Source: a virus
Direction: 5' to 3' (one strand)
Virus record (IMG/VR): IMGVR_UViG_3300046000_003593
Span: 1 to 21,686 of that record
Length of the DNA stretch: 21,686 bases
Every line of letters begins with the position of its first letter. The first letter of the stretch is position 1. Both the position numbers and the translations under genes were made by a program. Of the stretch, positions 11,097 through 19,587 are shown piece by piece. The notes under the pieces were generated by a model, which saw nothing but the letters and a program-made list of their open reading frames with translations, searched no databases and was not told where the DNA came from.

Positions 11097-11674
11097 AATG
11101 GGGTATTTGATGCATAAATCTTGATTGTTTTTTTTAATCAAGTGTCTAGAAACGATAGGCAGTGCCTAAATTCCCTGGTAGATGGGTGAAAACCGCAAAA
11201 AAAGAAAAGAAAAACACCCAGGGCCTGTGTGTCTCATAGGGAGAGAGACAGTAAGAGAGACTAAAGGCAGGTCAGGTCATGGCCTGATCAGATTACCTGA
11301 AACCCTCGAAATGAGTGGGCCCCCTATTTGCCCATTCTGATTGACCACCAGCCATTAATAAACCGACCGGTCGGTCGGGTAATTCCCTGTGCCTGCCTGG
11401 GTGCCATTGATGGCCTGCCCTGTGGCCCTGCCTGTGCCCTGTGGCCTGCCATCATGCCCCTGATCAATGCACTGCCATGCCAAGCATGTTCCATGTGAAA
11501 CCCCCTGGGGGATATGGAGAGGGGGGTAGGGCTGGAAAGCACTATAAAAGAGGGGGGCCCACTCCCCCATTCCCAAAATTTTTACAAAAACTTTTCCCCC
11601 GTCCCCCTACAAAATTTTTTATCCCAAAAGTTCTTCCCTTCCCTCTCTCTCTTACACCCACAGTCCCTAGGTGC

Positions 11675-11704
11675 TTGTCTTTCTTTCCGAGATATGGGTA
11701 TACT
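11675..11704 (+). promoter_or_regulatory. Candidate late promoter
   Basis: TTGTCT (11675-11680), an 18-nt spacer and TATACT (11699-11704, 5/6 match to the -10 consensus) face the late genes, about 165 bp before the first. The -35 is a 4/6 match. Confidence 0.35.
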
Positions 11705-11867
11705 GTCGCCAGCATTAACACGCATGAAGATTGTGGTACGCCGATAACAGTGCCTACTTGCAAGACAGTCTTCAGCCGTGTTGGATGGTTTATGTGGTTG
11801 CCGCCTCTGTGGAGTGTTTGCGCCACCGCTGGTAATTCCTCCCCAACAACCTATTGAAAGGCATAGT

Positions 11868-12404
11868 ATGTGGTCATTGGCGCACCCTTTGTATGACATT
11901 GATGATATGGTTGAGATGAGTGACTCTATCTATGGAGCGGAGATAGATGGGGTGCTTACTAGAGATAGGGCGGTGTTTAGGCATAGGTTAACAGTCGCCA
12001 CCACTGAACAGATATTTAACAAGGGCCGTGAGTTTATTGCTGTTTGCCGAAGCACTAAGCTGGTAAATGCCGGGATTGCCAGTTCCGTTCCTGAAGACAA
12101 GCTACTGGGGTTCTGCTGGTTTGACCGGGGAGGTTATACAACCTACAGCAATGAAGAGATCAGCAACGCCAAGTTTCACCACCTTGATCTACAGCTACCT
12201 GTAAAGACAAGGGTGCGAATGATCAATGAGATGATTGACCAGCATATACTTTGGGCGCATACTTGGGGTGTGCCTGTTGTTTGCTCTACTTCTATTAGGG
12301 GGGAGCATGATGGGTTTATGAAGATTCACCAAAAGCGTGGGTTCACAGTCAATGGCTCTTACGCTTGGATACGAACTGAGAAAGGTATTGCATGTTTGAA
12401 ATGA
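11868..12404 (+). CDS. GNAT-like protein upstream of terminase
   Basis: 178 aa. Start at 11868 with AAAGG 6 nt upstream, preferred over an earlier in-frame start at 11778. The C-terminal half (RVRMINEMIDQHILWAHTWG ... HDGFMKIHQKRGFTVNGSYAW) has the end-of-domain form of GNAT acyltransferases, where a helix and a x-GF strand close the acetyl-CoA site. The acetyl-CoA pyrophosphate loop (Q/RxxGxG/A) is not clear, so catalysis is uncertain. Similar proteins occur at the start of late modules in podovirus-like phages. Overlaps the next gene by ATGA. Confidence 0.55.
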   Translation: MWSLAHPLYDIDDMVEMSDSIYGAEIDGVLTRDRAVFRHRLTVATTEQIFNKGREFIAVCRSTKLVNAGIASSVPEDKLLGFCWFDRGGYTTYSNEEISNAKFHHLDLQLPVKTRVRMINEMIDQHILWAHTWGVPVVCSTSIRGEHDGFMKIHQKRGFTVNGSYAWIRTEKGIACLK

Positions 12405-12754
12405 GGCCAGAGGGTTCTAAGGTCACCGAGTTCAAAAAGAACAAAGGTGGTCGACCCAAGTCTATTGTCAACAAAGTCACTGAGTATGGCGCTCACTTTA
12501 ATAAGCTCAATGAAGAACGCCTATCAAAAGGCCTGCCTGCATTGAAGACGGCTATGGATGTCCTGATTGAGGCTATGCAGTCTGATGAGTTGGACATCAA
12601 AGAAAAGTCTAGAATCGCTGAAAAGCTGGCTACCTTTGAAAGTTCAAGGGCACCTATTATCTCTATTGAACACGTTCAGAACATTACCAGAGATGAAGAG
12701 ATTGATGCTGATCAGGCGTTAAATGATTTCATGGAATCCCTCAGAAAGGTGTAA
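12401..12754 (+). CDS. Candidate terminase small subunit
   Basis: 117 aa. Start at 12401 in an ATGA overlap (12392 is an alternative). It opens with a basic KNKGGRPKSIVNKVTEYG segment (about 13-30), then GLPALKTAMDVLIEAMQSDE and KEKSRIAEKLATFESSRAPI, a layout known from small-terminase-like phage proteins (GGRPKG-x-NK ... PL-x-x-M ... R-x-x-A). The small subunit recognises the packaging site and activates the large subunit. It is 1.6 kb before TerL, so the identification is tentative. Confidence 0.5.
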   Translation: MRPEGSKVTEFKKNKGGRPKSIVNKVTEYGAHFNKLNEERLSKGLPALKTAMDVLIEAMQSDELDIKEKSRIAEKLATFESSRAPIISIEHVQNITRDEEIDADQALNDFMESLRKV

Positions 12755-12755
12755 T

Positions 12756-12899
12756 ATGCTGACCAAGTCTAAGACGGAGAAAGCGTTCTCCAAGAATGTG
12801 AAGACGGAAGTGAAGGCGGGTAAGCCACAAGACCAAGCGGTTGCGATTGCTTACCAAATTAAACGTGATGCTCAAGCCAAACGAAAGGGTTCAAAATGA
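12756..12899 (+). CDS. 47-aa basic phage protein
   Basis: MLTKSKTEKAFSKNVKTEVK, then AGKPQDQAVAIAYQIKRDAQ. The K-A-F-x-x-N-V-K ... GKPQ-x-QAVAIAY pattern is common in tiny basic proteins of phage structural modules, function unknown. It begins just after the preceding stop and overlaps the next gene by ATGA. Confidence 0.75.
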   Translation: MLTKSKTEKAFSKNVKTEVKAGKPQDQAVAIAYQIKRDAQAKRKGSK

Positions 12900-13168
12900 G
12901 CGGTTATACATCTGGTAATAAGGCTCCTACGCTGATGGCGCAGGCTCCAAATCGCAAAGGCAACATTGATAAGCACCCTGCCAAAAAAGGCGGTGGTGTG
13001 ACTTCTATCACTGGTTCTATGGGTGGTCTGTCTTGTGCCCCTGGCTGTCAAGGCGCTCCTTCTGCTGGCGGCAATGTTGTCTCCCGCAACCAGAAAGTCC
13101 AAGTGTCTCGTCCTGCTTCCAACTATGGTTGCAACGATGACTACCGCAATTCTTCCTATTTGAAGTGA
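12896..13168 (+). CDS. Hypothetical Gly/Ser-rich protein
   Basis: 90 aa, low-complexity Gly/Ser/Asn-rich, with CAPGC (47-51 region) and a C-terminal YGCNDDYRNSSYLK. No transmembrane segment or enzyme motif. ATGA coupling to the basic protein gene. It may be a virion or morphogenesis accessory protein; this is inferred from position only. Confidence 0.6.
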   Translation: MSGYTSGNKAPTLMAQAPNRKGNIDKHPAKKGGGVTSITGSMGGLSCAPGCQGAPSAGGNVVSRNQKVQVSRPASNYGCNDDYRNSSYLK

Positions 13169-13175
13169 GGTCATC

Positions 13176-13394
13176 ATGTACGGAAAAGTAATCAGCGGTG
13201 GTGCCGCTATGCGTAAAGGCCTGACTAAGGGCATCAACGACAAATTGGCAGGCCATGCCGCAGAGAATGAGCGCCGTCAAACGGTGGCTACTGCTGTTGA
13301 GAATGCCTACAAAGTCTTGACTGTTTCTAGCCAACACACCAACAACGTCCGTGGTGGCAAGTTTACTAAACCCTCTGTCCCCTCAAAGGTTTGA
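13176..13394 (+). CDS. Hypothetical basic protein
   Basis: 72 aa (MYGKVISGGAAMRKGLTKGI...), Lys/Arg/Asn-rich, with a helical middle (ENERRQTVATAVENAYKVLT). GAGG precedes the ATG at 13176. No family recognised. One of a run of small genes between the candidate small terminase and TerL. Confidence 0.65.
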   Translation: MYGKVISGGAAMRKGLTKGINDKLAGHAAENERRQTVATAVENAYKVLTVSSQHTNNVRGGKFTKPSVPSKV

Positions 13395-13395
13395 T

Positions 13396-13536
13396 ATGAA
13401 GATTACCGAATTTGAACGTGGTGAAAACAACGAAATCATTGCAGTGTTGGAAGACGGATCTAAACAGATTTTGTCTTTTGACTATGTAGCTCAACACCGT
13501 CCCCAGGTTGGTGATGAGATCGTAGTAGAAGAGTAA
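13396..13536 (+). CDS. 46-aa hypothetical protein
   Basis: Start at 13396 with AAAGG 6 nt upstream; a longer frame from 13351 is rejected because it lies inside the previous gene. MKITEFERGENNEIIAVLED and RPQVGDEIVVEE suggest a small beta-barrel-like fold. Function unknown. Confidence 0.65.
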   Translation: MKITEFERGENNEIIAVLEDGSKQILSFDYVAQHRPQVGDEIVVEE

Positions 13537-13548
13537 ACAAGGAATAGC

Positions 13549-14190
13549 ATGGCAACGTATGACATTGAGGCCTTAAAGGCCGACCTTCCCACGGCTAAAG
13601 AACTGGCCCAATTTGTTTACGATAAGACCCAGATTGCTTTGGATCTTGTTGGCAAACCAAAAGAAGACCAGTATCACGCCGCCAAAAATGCACTTGAAGG
13701 CAAAAAAGTCCCAAGTGAATTCCTGACGGACGAAAATCCGTATGTAGATCGGCGTGAACTTATCCCCGAAGATGAGTTGCGTGTCCTGCCTGCAAGGAGT
13801 GAAGATCTACCCGCAGAGGATTCACAGGTGCATTACTTTGGGGCCACCAACATGCCTCACCCTGATGACCCTCAATCAGACAAAAAAGTGGCAATCGATT
13901 TTAAGAAATATGAAAACGGTGTGATCACTTTCCAGATTGTGGCCCCAGTGGAGAAAGTTGCTGTTGGGTCCCGACTCAACAAGTATGGTCAAGTCCAGCC
14001 TGAGAAATATACGTGGTTAGACCCACGTACTCCAGAGACTGTTTTGCGCCGTGCTGATGGCACATTGACCAAAGAAGGCCGTGGTCTGTACACGTACTGT
14101 GTCGGTGAAAAAGGTAGTGGCATTTGGCCTTTGATTGACAAAGAAGTTGTGGCTATTGCTCAAAAGAACATTGCCAATCCTTGGGCTTAA
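13549..14190 (+). CDS. Hypothetical late protein, 213 aa
   Basis: AAGGA precedes the ATG at 13549. The N-terminal 60 residues are helical (DIEALKADLPTAKELAQFVY). The middle is acidic (ELIPEDELRVLPARSEDLPA) and the last 100 residues look beta-rich (VAIDFKKYENGVITFQIVAP). I do not recognise a family. As the largest unknown between the packaging genes it could be a virion or morphogenesis protein. Its stop is directly followed by the next ATG. Confidence 0.65.
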   Translation: MATYDIEALKADLPTAKELAQFVYDKTQIALDLVGKPKEDQYHAAKNALEGKKVPSEFLTDENPYVDRRELIPEDELRVLPARSEDLPAEDSQVHYFGATNMPHPDDPQSDKKVAIDFKKYENGVITFQIVAPVEKVAVGSRLNKYGQVQPEKYTWLDPRTPETVLRRADGTLTKEGRGLYTYCVGEKGSGIWPLIDKEVVAIAQKNIANPWA

Positions 14191-14379
14191 ATGGGCGACT
14201 ACACAGAAGTATTTCGCCAGAGGCTGTCTGGGCAGGCTGAAGTATGTGCAAGGAAAACCCTTGAATGGTTACAAAAAGACCTTCAGGGTCCTAACAAGCT
14301 TCAGCCTATTGAGATCTATTACTTGGCTTCTGCCGCAGAGATCTTGTTAAGCCTGCGAGACTTGTATGGCAAAGAGTGA
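14191..14379 (+). CDS. 62-aa helical protein before TerL
   Basis: ATG directly after the preceding TAA. Helical throughout (EVFRQRLSGQAEVCARKTLE, IEIYYLASAAEILLSLRDLY). It overlaps the TerL gene by 14 nt. It is an alternative small-terminase candidate by position, though short for one. Confidence 0.65.
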   Translation: MGDYTEVFRQRLSGQAEVCARKTLEWLQKDLQGPNKLQPIEIYYLASAAEILLSLRDLYGKE

Positions 14380-15958
14380 ATCCAGTGAATATATACAACC
14401 GATCTACAAAGACCGGGCGTTAAAACATCTGGTCACTCTGGCTGGTGGCAAAAAAGCCATCAAGTATCTCAGCCCTGAACAACTCAAGGCCATGAAAATA
14501 GCTAGGGACAAAGTTGCACAAGACATGCAATTTAACCAGCTAAAGTGGTTCCGTCCTTTCCCGTACCAAAAGAAGTTTTTTAAGACTGGCAAAGACTTTA
14601 CCCGCCGGGGCATGATTGCCGCCAACCGTGCTGGCAAGACCATTGCGTCTACCTTTGAGACTGCCTATCATCTGACAGGCATCTACCCCAAAGACTGGGA
14701 CGGCAAGGTGTGGGATAAGCCCATTGTGGCTATGTGTGCCGGGGAATCCTGGGAGCAGGTAGCCAAGACATTGCAGTCTAAATTGCTGGGTTGCGATGAT
14801 ATTAAGCAAGGGTACAAGCTAGGTTCTGGGACCGTTCCAAAGGACAAGATTGATGAAAAATCCATTCGATCAGACGGAGCCAACGTCCTTGCCATTGAAG
14901 TCTGGCATGTCTCAGGTGGAAAGTCCAAACTCTACTTCTCCAACTACACACAGCAAGTCCGACACCTCCAGGGATTTGAGTTGGATCTTGTGGTGCTTGA
15001 CGAACAACCTCCAGACGAAACTTTCTCAGAACTTGTTGTACGTACAGCGTCTAGAGAAGGACAGGTTATCTGTTCATTCACGCCCCTTAAAGGACTCTCA
15101 GGGCTAGTCCGAAAGTTCTGGGACAACATTGATGGCTACTGCCATGTCCGGGTGACCTGGGATGATGTGCCATTTCAGAATGAATGGGGTGAGGAATTCT
15201 TCTCCCAGAAAGAACGGGACCAACTAGCTCGAGACTTTATGCCGTGGGAGCGAGACTGCCGCATGAAGGGCATTCCATTGGTTGGAAAAGGCGTGGTCTT
15301 TCCGCTTCTTAATTGGCCCACATATAAAACAATAGATCTTGATCTTAAAAACAATGAAAAGCTTGAGCGATTAATTAGCTTTGACTTGGGGATTAAAAAC
15401 GACCCCACAGTGATTAGCTTTTTCTTTAGAGATCCAGTGGCTGAGATGATTTACTTGCACAGACAAGTAACAGTCCCTATGGGTGAGACTCCAGACGAAT
15501 ATGTGCATTATTTGATGGACAATGAATCCAGAGGAGTGCCAATTGCTTTGCCGCATGATGCCGCCACTGCTGGACGATATACGCTGACGGAGCAGTCTAT
15601 TCGGGAAGTCTTTGAAGATACATATGGACTAAACTGTATTCCAGGTGCTATTCTTAACCCGCCAAATGATCAAGGCAAAGTCACTAACCACAAAGCATAC
15701 GGAATCAATATAATGCGGATGGGTATGGAGCGTAGTTCTTTTATGATCAATGAATCCTGCAAAGCATTCCTTGATGAAGCTAGGAACTACGCCATTGATG
15801 ACGCTGGGCGGTTTTCTGATCCTGATGATCACATTGACTCAGCCAGGATTGGCGTTTTGGCGCTGATCCAAGGGCACGGAGAATCTTTGGTCAGCAGGAC
15901 AAACAATTTTGTGCAAAAACGCTTTAAGCCCATAGAGGGCAAGATGCAGAGGATTTAA
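14366..15958 (+). CDS. terL: Terminase large subunit
   Basis: 530 aa, full length for a TerL. The ATPase domain has Walker A at 85-92 (AANRAGKT), Walker B at 207-213 (DLVVLDE) and the coupling motif CSFTPLKG (236-243). The nuclease domain has D340 (ISFDLG), D398 (LPHD) and the acidic DDHID at 487-491, the RNase H-like metal ligands. It cuts concatemers and drives DNA through the portal. The gene is directly followed by the portal gene. Headful packaging is likely given the P22-like portal, but the sequence does not prove it. Confidence 0.95.
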   Translation: MAKSESSEYIQPIYKDRALKHLVTLAGGKKAIKYLSPEQLKAMKIARDKVAQDMQFNQLKWFRPFPYQKKFFKTGKDFTRRGMIAANRAGKTIASTFETAYHLTGIYPKDWDGKVWDKPIVAMCAGESWEQVAKTLQSKLLGCDDIKQGYKLGSGTVPKDKIDEKSIRSDGANVLAIEVWHVSGGKSKLYFSNYTQQVRHLQGFELDLVVLDEQPPDETFSELVVRTASREGQVICSFTPLKGLSGLVRKFWDNIDGYCHVRVTWDDVPFQNEWGEEFFSQKERDQLARDFMPWERDCRMKGIPLVGKGVVFPLLNWPTYKTIDLDLKNNEKLERLISFDLGIKNDPTVISFFFRDPVAEMIYLHRQVTVPMGETPDEYVHYLMDNESRGVPIALPHDAATAGRYTLTEQSIREVFEDTYGLNCIPGAILNPPNDQGKVTNHKAYGINIMRMGMERSSFMINESCKAFLDEARNYAIDDAGRFSDPDDHIDSARIGVLALIQGHGESLVSRTNNFVQKRFKPIEGKMQRI

Positions 15959-15959
15959 T

Positions 15960-18113
15960 ATGCTGGACAAACAAAACATCGTTGTGGAAAGCTTGGAAAG
16001 TCCTCCCGGCAATAAAGGTATCGAGTACAAAGTAGCCCACGAAGCTTACTTGAAGATGGTGGATTACTTGAGACTGACTCAAGCTAAAAACACTCTTAAT
16101 CGGATGACAGATTATCACTATCTGAACATCCCAGTATCCAACTCTACAGAACCTATTCGGGGCATTGACTATATTGCCCCAGTCGTTACCCCAGGCATTG
16201 ATTATTCAACCGCTGTCATTACCAAAGGCTTGATGCCTGACGGTGAAGTTAACTTTGAATTCCAGAAGTTTAACGAAGCTGATATTGGCTCAATGCAAGC
16301 CGCTGACATGGTGAAGTATTTTATCAACAGCAAAAACGATGCATACCAAATCATCCGTGACTGGACGCAGGACGCATTGCTCCACAAAAACGGCATTGTG
16401 ATGATCTCCCCCGTGCGGGAACCCATTACCCAGTACAAAGAAGTCGAAGGCACCAAGGACCAGTTGCGCTCTTTTGAGATCATGGCGGCTGACAAAGGAC
16501 TGACTACTAAGCGCCAGCAAATGCGCCGCATCGATGTCAACCTTGAAGGCGTGATGCAAGAGACTATGATGCCTGATGAAATGGGCGCATCGGCAGATAT
16601 GGAAGATGCCATCAAGGCAAATACGATATATCGTGCCAAATATAAGATGACTGGTTATTCAACCAACATCCGCATTAAGCACGTTGCTCAACATTACTTT
16701 GTGTGTAACCCCACAATTCCTGGCATTCAAAACCAAGACTTCTGTGGTTTCTACCAGCCCATGACTATCCATGAGGCCAAACAACAATACCCGTACATTG
16801 AGCTTGAGTCATTTGCTGAACACGCCGCTTATGGCCCTGCCGGGGCTTACCAAGCTGGTGCTTTGGAAAACGATTTGGCACTCCACGCACGGGATTCAAC
16901 CCCTGTTCCTGGTCAAGGCGTAATTGCGTCTGCTGGCGCTGATCGGTTTAGCCGTGTGGTTATGCTGACCACCTGCTGGATGCGCCGAGATGTAGATGGT
17001 GACGGGGAAGAAGAAACAGTAGAGATCTGTTATTCGGGCTCGTACATCCTGTACATCAAGGAAGTTGATTTTATTCCTTTGGCAAGCATGTGCCCCAAAC
17101 CTATTGTGGGCAACTTCTTTGGCTATTCCCAAGGTGAGCGTTTGGTTCCTTTGCAGGAATACAAGACCGCCATCAACCGTGCTGAGATTGCTTTTGCTTT
17201 GCAGGCATCCACCCCACGTATTGGTGTCAACCCAGAGTTTATTGACGCTGAAGAAATACAACGTGGTGTATCTGCCATGTTTATTTTGGACCGCAAATTT
17301 GATCCAGGTAAACACGTATTTGAGTTTGCCCCAATGCAAGGCAACCTTGCCTACATCCAAGACGCTATGGATCGGTTTGATGCCGACAAGATGGCAATGC
17401 TTGGCATGACCAACCCCAACGACACCCTCAATCCAGAGGTGATGAAGGACGGCAACAGCGGGTATAAGTTGCAATTGGCAATGGGTCCCAACCAGTTGAT
17501 CCAAGATGAAATGATTAAGAACTGCGCCATTGGCCTGAAAGACGCAATTTATATTGTCTGGAAGACCATGATTCAGTATTCTGATGACTACAACATCCAG
17601 CAACTGGCAAACGCTTGCATGGAAGGCCAAGATTTTCTTGATGCTAAATCAATGGAAAACTACGACTTCATTGACCGCCGCATGATTAACATCGACATGG
17701 CTTTGGGGTTCCTTTCCGAAGAAAACCGACTGACCCGTCAACAGTTGATCATTCAGGCTCAAACCGCATTTGCCCAGGCGCTCACTCAAATGTCGCCAGA
17801 AGTGCCTGAACTGTTTGCAAAATTACGCCGTCCTTACGAAGACACACTGTATGCATTGGGTGTTAAACACTGCGATGCATACCTGCCAACTTTTGACGAA
17901 GCGGTAAAGATTGTGCAGGCCAAAGCGGCTCAAGGCCCCAGCCCTGAACAGCAAGAAACTCAGTCTAAAGTAGAACTTAATAAGTCTAAAGTAGAAGAAA
18001 CTGGGGCAAAGACTGCTTTGTTGTACAAGCAAGCTGAAGACATTGACATGGATAACATGTATGAGGGAATTGCGGCAAAACGTGGGAAGTTGAGCGCCGT
18101 ACAGATTGATTAA
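15960..18113 (+). CDS. Portal protein, P22-like
   Basis: 717 aa, close to the 725 aa of P22 gp1. The first 100 residues carry NSTEPIRGIDYIAPVVTPGI, then comes a wing-like middle, and a conserved stem/clip part with PKPIVGNFFGYSQGERLVPL followed by EYKTAINRAEIAFALQAS. The C-terminal 100 residues are Gln/Glu-rich helix (QEIQ-type barrel). It should form the dodecameric ring at one capsid vertex, the docking site for TerL and later for tail adaptors. Start codon is one base after the TerL stop. Confidence 0.9.
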   Translation: MLDKQNIVVESLESPPGNKGIEYKVAHEAYLKMVDYLRLTQAKNTLNRMTDYHYLNIPVSNSTEPIRGIDYIAPVVTPGIDYSTAVITKGLMPDGEVNFEFQKFNEADIGSMQAADMVKYFINSKNDAYQIIRDWTQDALLHKNGIVMISPVREPITQYKEVEGTKDQLRSFEIMAADKGLTTKRQQMRRIDVNLEGVMQETMMPDEMGASADMEDAIKANTIYRAKYKMTGYSTNIRIKHVAQHYFVCNPTIPGIQNQDFCGFYQPMTIHEAKQQYPYIELESFAEHAAYGPAGAYQAGALENDLALHARDSTPVPGQGVIASAGADRFSRVVMLTTCWMRRDVDGDGEEETVEICYSGSYILYIKEVDFIPLASMCPKPIVGNFFGYSQGERLVPLQEYKTAINRAEIAFALQASTPRIGVNPEFIDAEEIQRGVSAMFILDRKFDPGKHVFEFAPMQGNLAYIQDAMDRFDADKMAMLGMTNPNDTLNPEVMKDGNSGYKLQLAMGPNQLIQDEMIKNCAIGLKDAIYIVWKTMIQYSDDYNIQQLANACMEGQDFLDAKSMENYDFIDRRMINIDMALGFLSEENRLTRQQLIIQAQTAFAQALTQMSPEVPELFAKLRRPYEDTLYALGVKHCDAYLPTFDEAVKIVQAKAAQGPSPEQQETQSKVELNKSKVEETGAKTALLYKQAEDIDMDNMYEGIAAKRGKLSAVQID

Positions 18114-18122
18114 AGGATGGAA

Positions 18123-18458
18123 ATGAATAGCATAGTAACTAAGATTAGAGAACATTTCAATCGAAGAACCAAGGGAATTGATGCACAAAAAGGGGGTAAT
18201 CCTGAACAACGAACTCTAGTAATTCAAAACGGAGAAGTCGCAGGTCGACTTTTGCGTAGCGAAGATTTTGCATTGATGTTTAACCTGTACAGGTTTGACA
18301 TGTTAAGCCGTCTTGAAGATAGTAAAGACGATTCAGAAAGAATTGAGAACGCATATTATGTTGCTGGAGTACGGGATTTCATTACCTTTGTTGAAAAGAG
18401 TGAATTTCTCGCTAAAGTGGCAAATAAAAATGTTGAAACTTTAACGAAAAAGGAATAG
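18123..18458 (+). CDS. Hypothetical protein between portal and scaffold
   Basis: 111 aa. Start at 18123 is preferred because AAAGGA (18112-18117) would overlap an ATG at 18117. Basic N-terminus (IREHFNRRTKGIDAQKGG), then acidic helices (FDMLSRLEDSKDDSERIENA). No family recognised. Placed between portal and scaffold, it may be a head-assembly accessory factor; this is inference. Confidence 0.65.
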   Translation: MNSIVTKIREHFNRRTKGIDAQKGGNPEQRTLVIQNGEVAGRLLRSEDFALMFNLYRFDMLSRLEDSKDDSERIENAYYVAGVRDFITFVEKSEFLAKVANKNVETLTKKE

Positions 18459-18461
18459 CAT

Positions 18462-19571
18462 ATGTCAGACGTTATCGAAAACTCGACCGTCACAGAGCAA
18501 ACTGGTAGCGCAAACCCAGTTGACGCTATTGCTGGAATGATTGCCGCCAACAGGCGAAACAATCCCCAGCCAAATGGTAGTCAACCGCCACCAGCGGGAC
18601 AAGAAGAGAAATCTTCCCCCGAGGCGGCTCCTGATCTGGAGGCCGAACCTGAAAATGTTGAAGGCGAAACTGAAGAAACTGTAGGCGAAGAGAATACTGA
18701 AGATCCCTCCGATGGAGCTAGTGACCCAGTTAATTTCTTTGAGTTTGCAGATGAGAACCCAAATCTAAAACTGCGAATCCCTAATAAAAACGCCGAAGGT
18801 GGGTTTATTGAGATCACAGCTAAGAAAGCGGCAACTCTTCTTGGTCAAACCAGCGACATTGATGAAAATGCTCGTAAGCTTAAAACCGAACGTGCTGATT
18901 TTGAAGAGTATGAGGTCAAGCGCCGAAGTGAACTTGATGGTTTACAGATTGGTTTAGAGTTAACGGTAGTCCCACAGTTACAAACTGCGGCAGACGAACT
19001 GGTAACCCTTCAACAATACAACCAGCAATGGCAACAAATCTATCAGAACGCTACTGATGACATCAGACGTAGCGAAGCAGAAGCGGCAATTCGCCAAAAC
19101 TCTGCGCTGATAGAAGAGAAGTCATCGTTCATCAAAGCCAACCGCCCCAGAGTTGAGCAGTTTTTTGAACATCGATCTGCTTTTGTAAAAGAGCAGTTAG
19201 AACGGTCAAGACAAAGTTTTGCCGACAAAGAACTAGCCAACAAGGCAACTTTTAGCGATTTGCGTGATAAGTTGTCTAAAGAGTGGAAAGGTGCAAGTGG
19301 GTCATTTGTCCCTGGTGTCCAAAACATTGATTTGGTGTCCAGTGATGAATATCTCTTAGGTCTGATTCGGGATGGGATGAAGTTCCGAGAAGGACCCAAA
19401 GTGAAAAATGCAGGTGGATCTTTGGCGGCGGCTAGTAAGCCAACTGCCAGGGCTAAAACCTCACCCAGCACCCAAAACGAAGAACTTCAAAGGAAAGCGG
19501 CGGCAGGTGATAAGAGTGCGAGTCGGGACCTTTTAGCAACCATGTTGGCGGCAAACAAACGCCGCCGATAA
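18462..19571 (+). CDS. Capsid scaffolding protein
   Basis: 369 aa. Position between portal and capsid genes, an N-terminal disordered acidic half (about 40-90, Glu/Pro-rich), a long central coiled-coil region (about 135-270, e.g. RADFEEYEVKRRSELDG) and a basic C-terminus (NKRRR) fit a P22-type scaffold, whose basic C-terminal helix-turn-helix contacts the coat protein. It directs procapsid assembly and then leaves the head. No protease motif seen. AAAGGA upstream. Confidence 0.8.
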   Translation: MSDVIENSTVTEQTGSANPVDAIAGMIAANRRNNPQPNGSQPPPAGQEEKSSPEAAPDLEAEPENVEGETEETVGEENTEDPSDGASDPVNFFEFADENPNLKLRIPNKNAEGGFIEITAKKAATLLGQTSDIDENARKLKTERADFEEYEVKRRSELDGLQIGLELTVVPQLQTAADELVTLQQYNQQWQQIYQNATDDIRRSEAEAAIRQNSALIEEKSSFIKANRPRVEQFFEHRSAFVKEQLERSRQSFADKELANKATFSDLRDKLSKEWKGASGSFVPGVQNIDLVSSDEYLLGLIRDGMKFREGPKVKNAGGSLAAASKPTARAKTSPSTQNEELQRKAAAGDKSASRDLLATMLAANKRRR

Positions 19572-19587
19572 CTCAGGAGTTTTTCAA

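Larger units (their letters stand above)
11004..11867. other. Long non-coding region between divergent modules
   Basis: About 860 bp without a supported gene. Besides the features listed separately it contains a T-loop hairpin CTTGATT/AATCAAG (11120-11142), AGGCAGTGCCT (11157-11167), a perfect 14-bp palindrome ACCGACCGGTCGGT (11362-11375), a CCTG-rich tract with GCCCTGTGGCC repeated at 11417 and 11436, CCCCCTGGGGG (11501-11511), G-tracts (11521-11557) and pyrimidine-rich DNA to 11655. It likely holds the start signals for the island and the late block. Confidence 0.6.

Noticed and set aside
11324-11576. Minus-strand frames of about 72 aa
   Set aside because: No supported start, composition dominated by translated GC-rich repeats, overlapping the palindromic region.
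16896-17630. 244-aa minus-strand frame opposite the portal gene
   Set aside because: Lies entirely within the portal gene, whose protein is recognised; the frame looks unlike any family.
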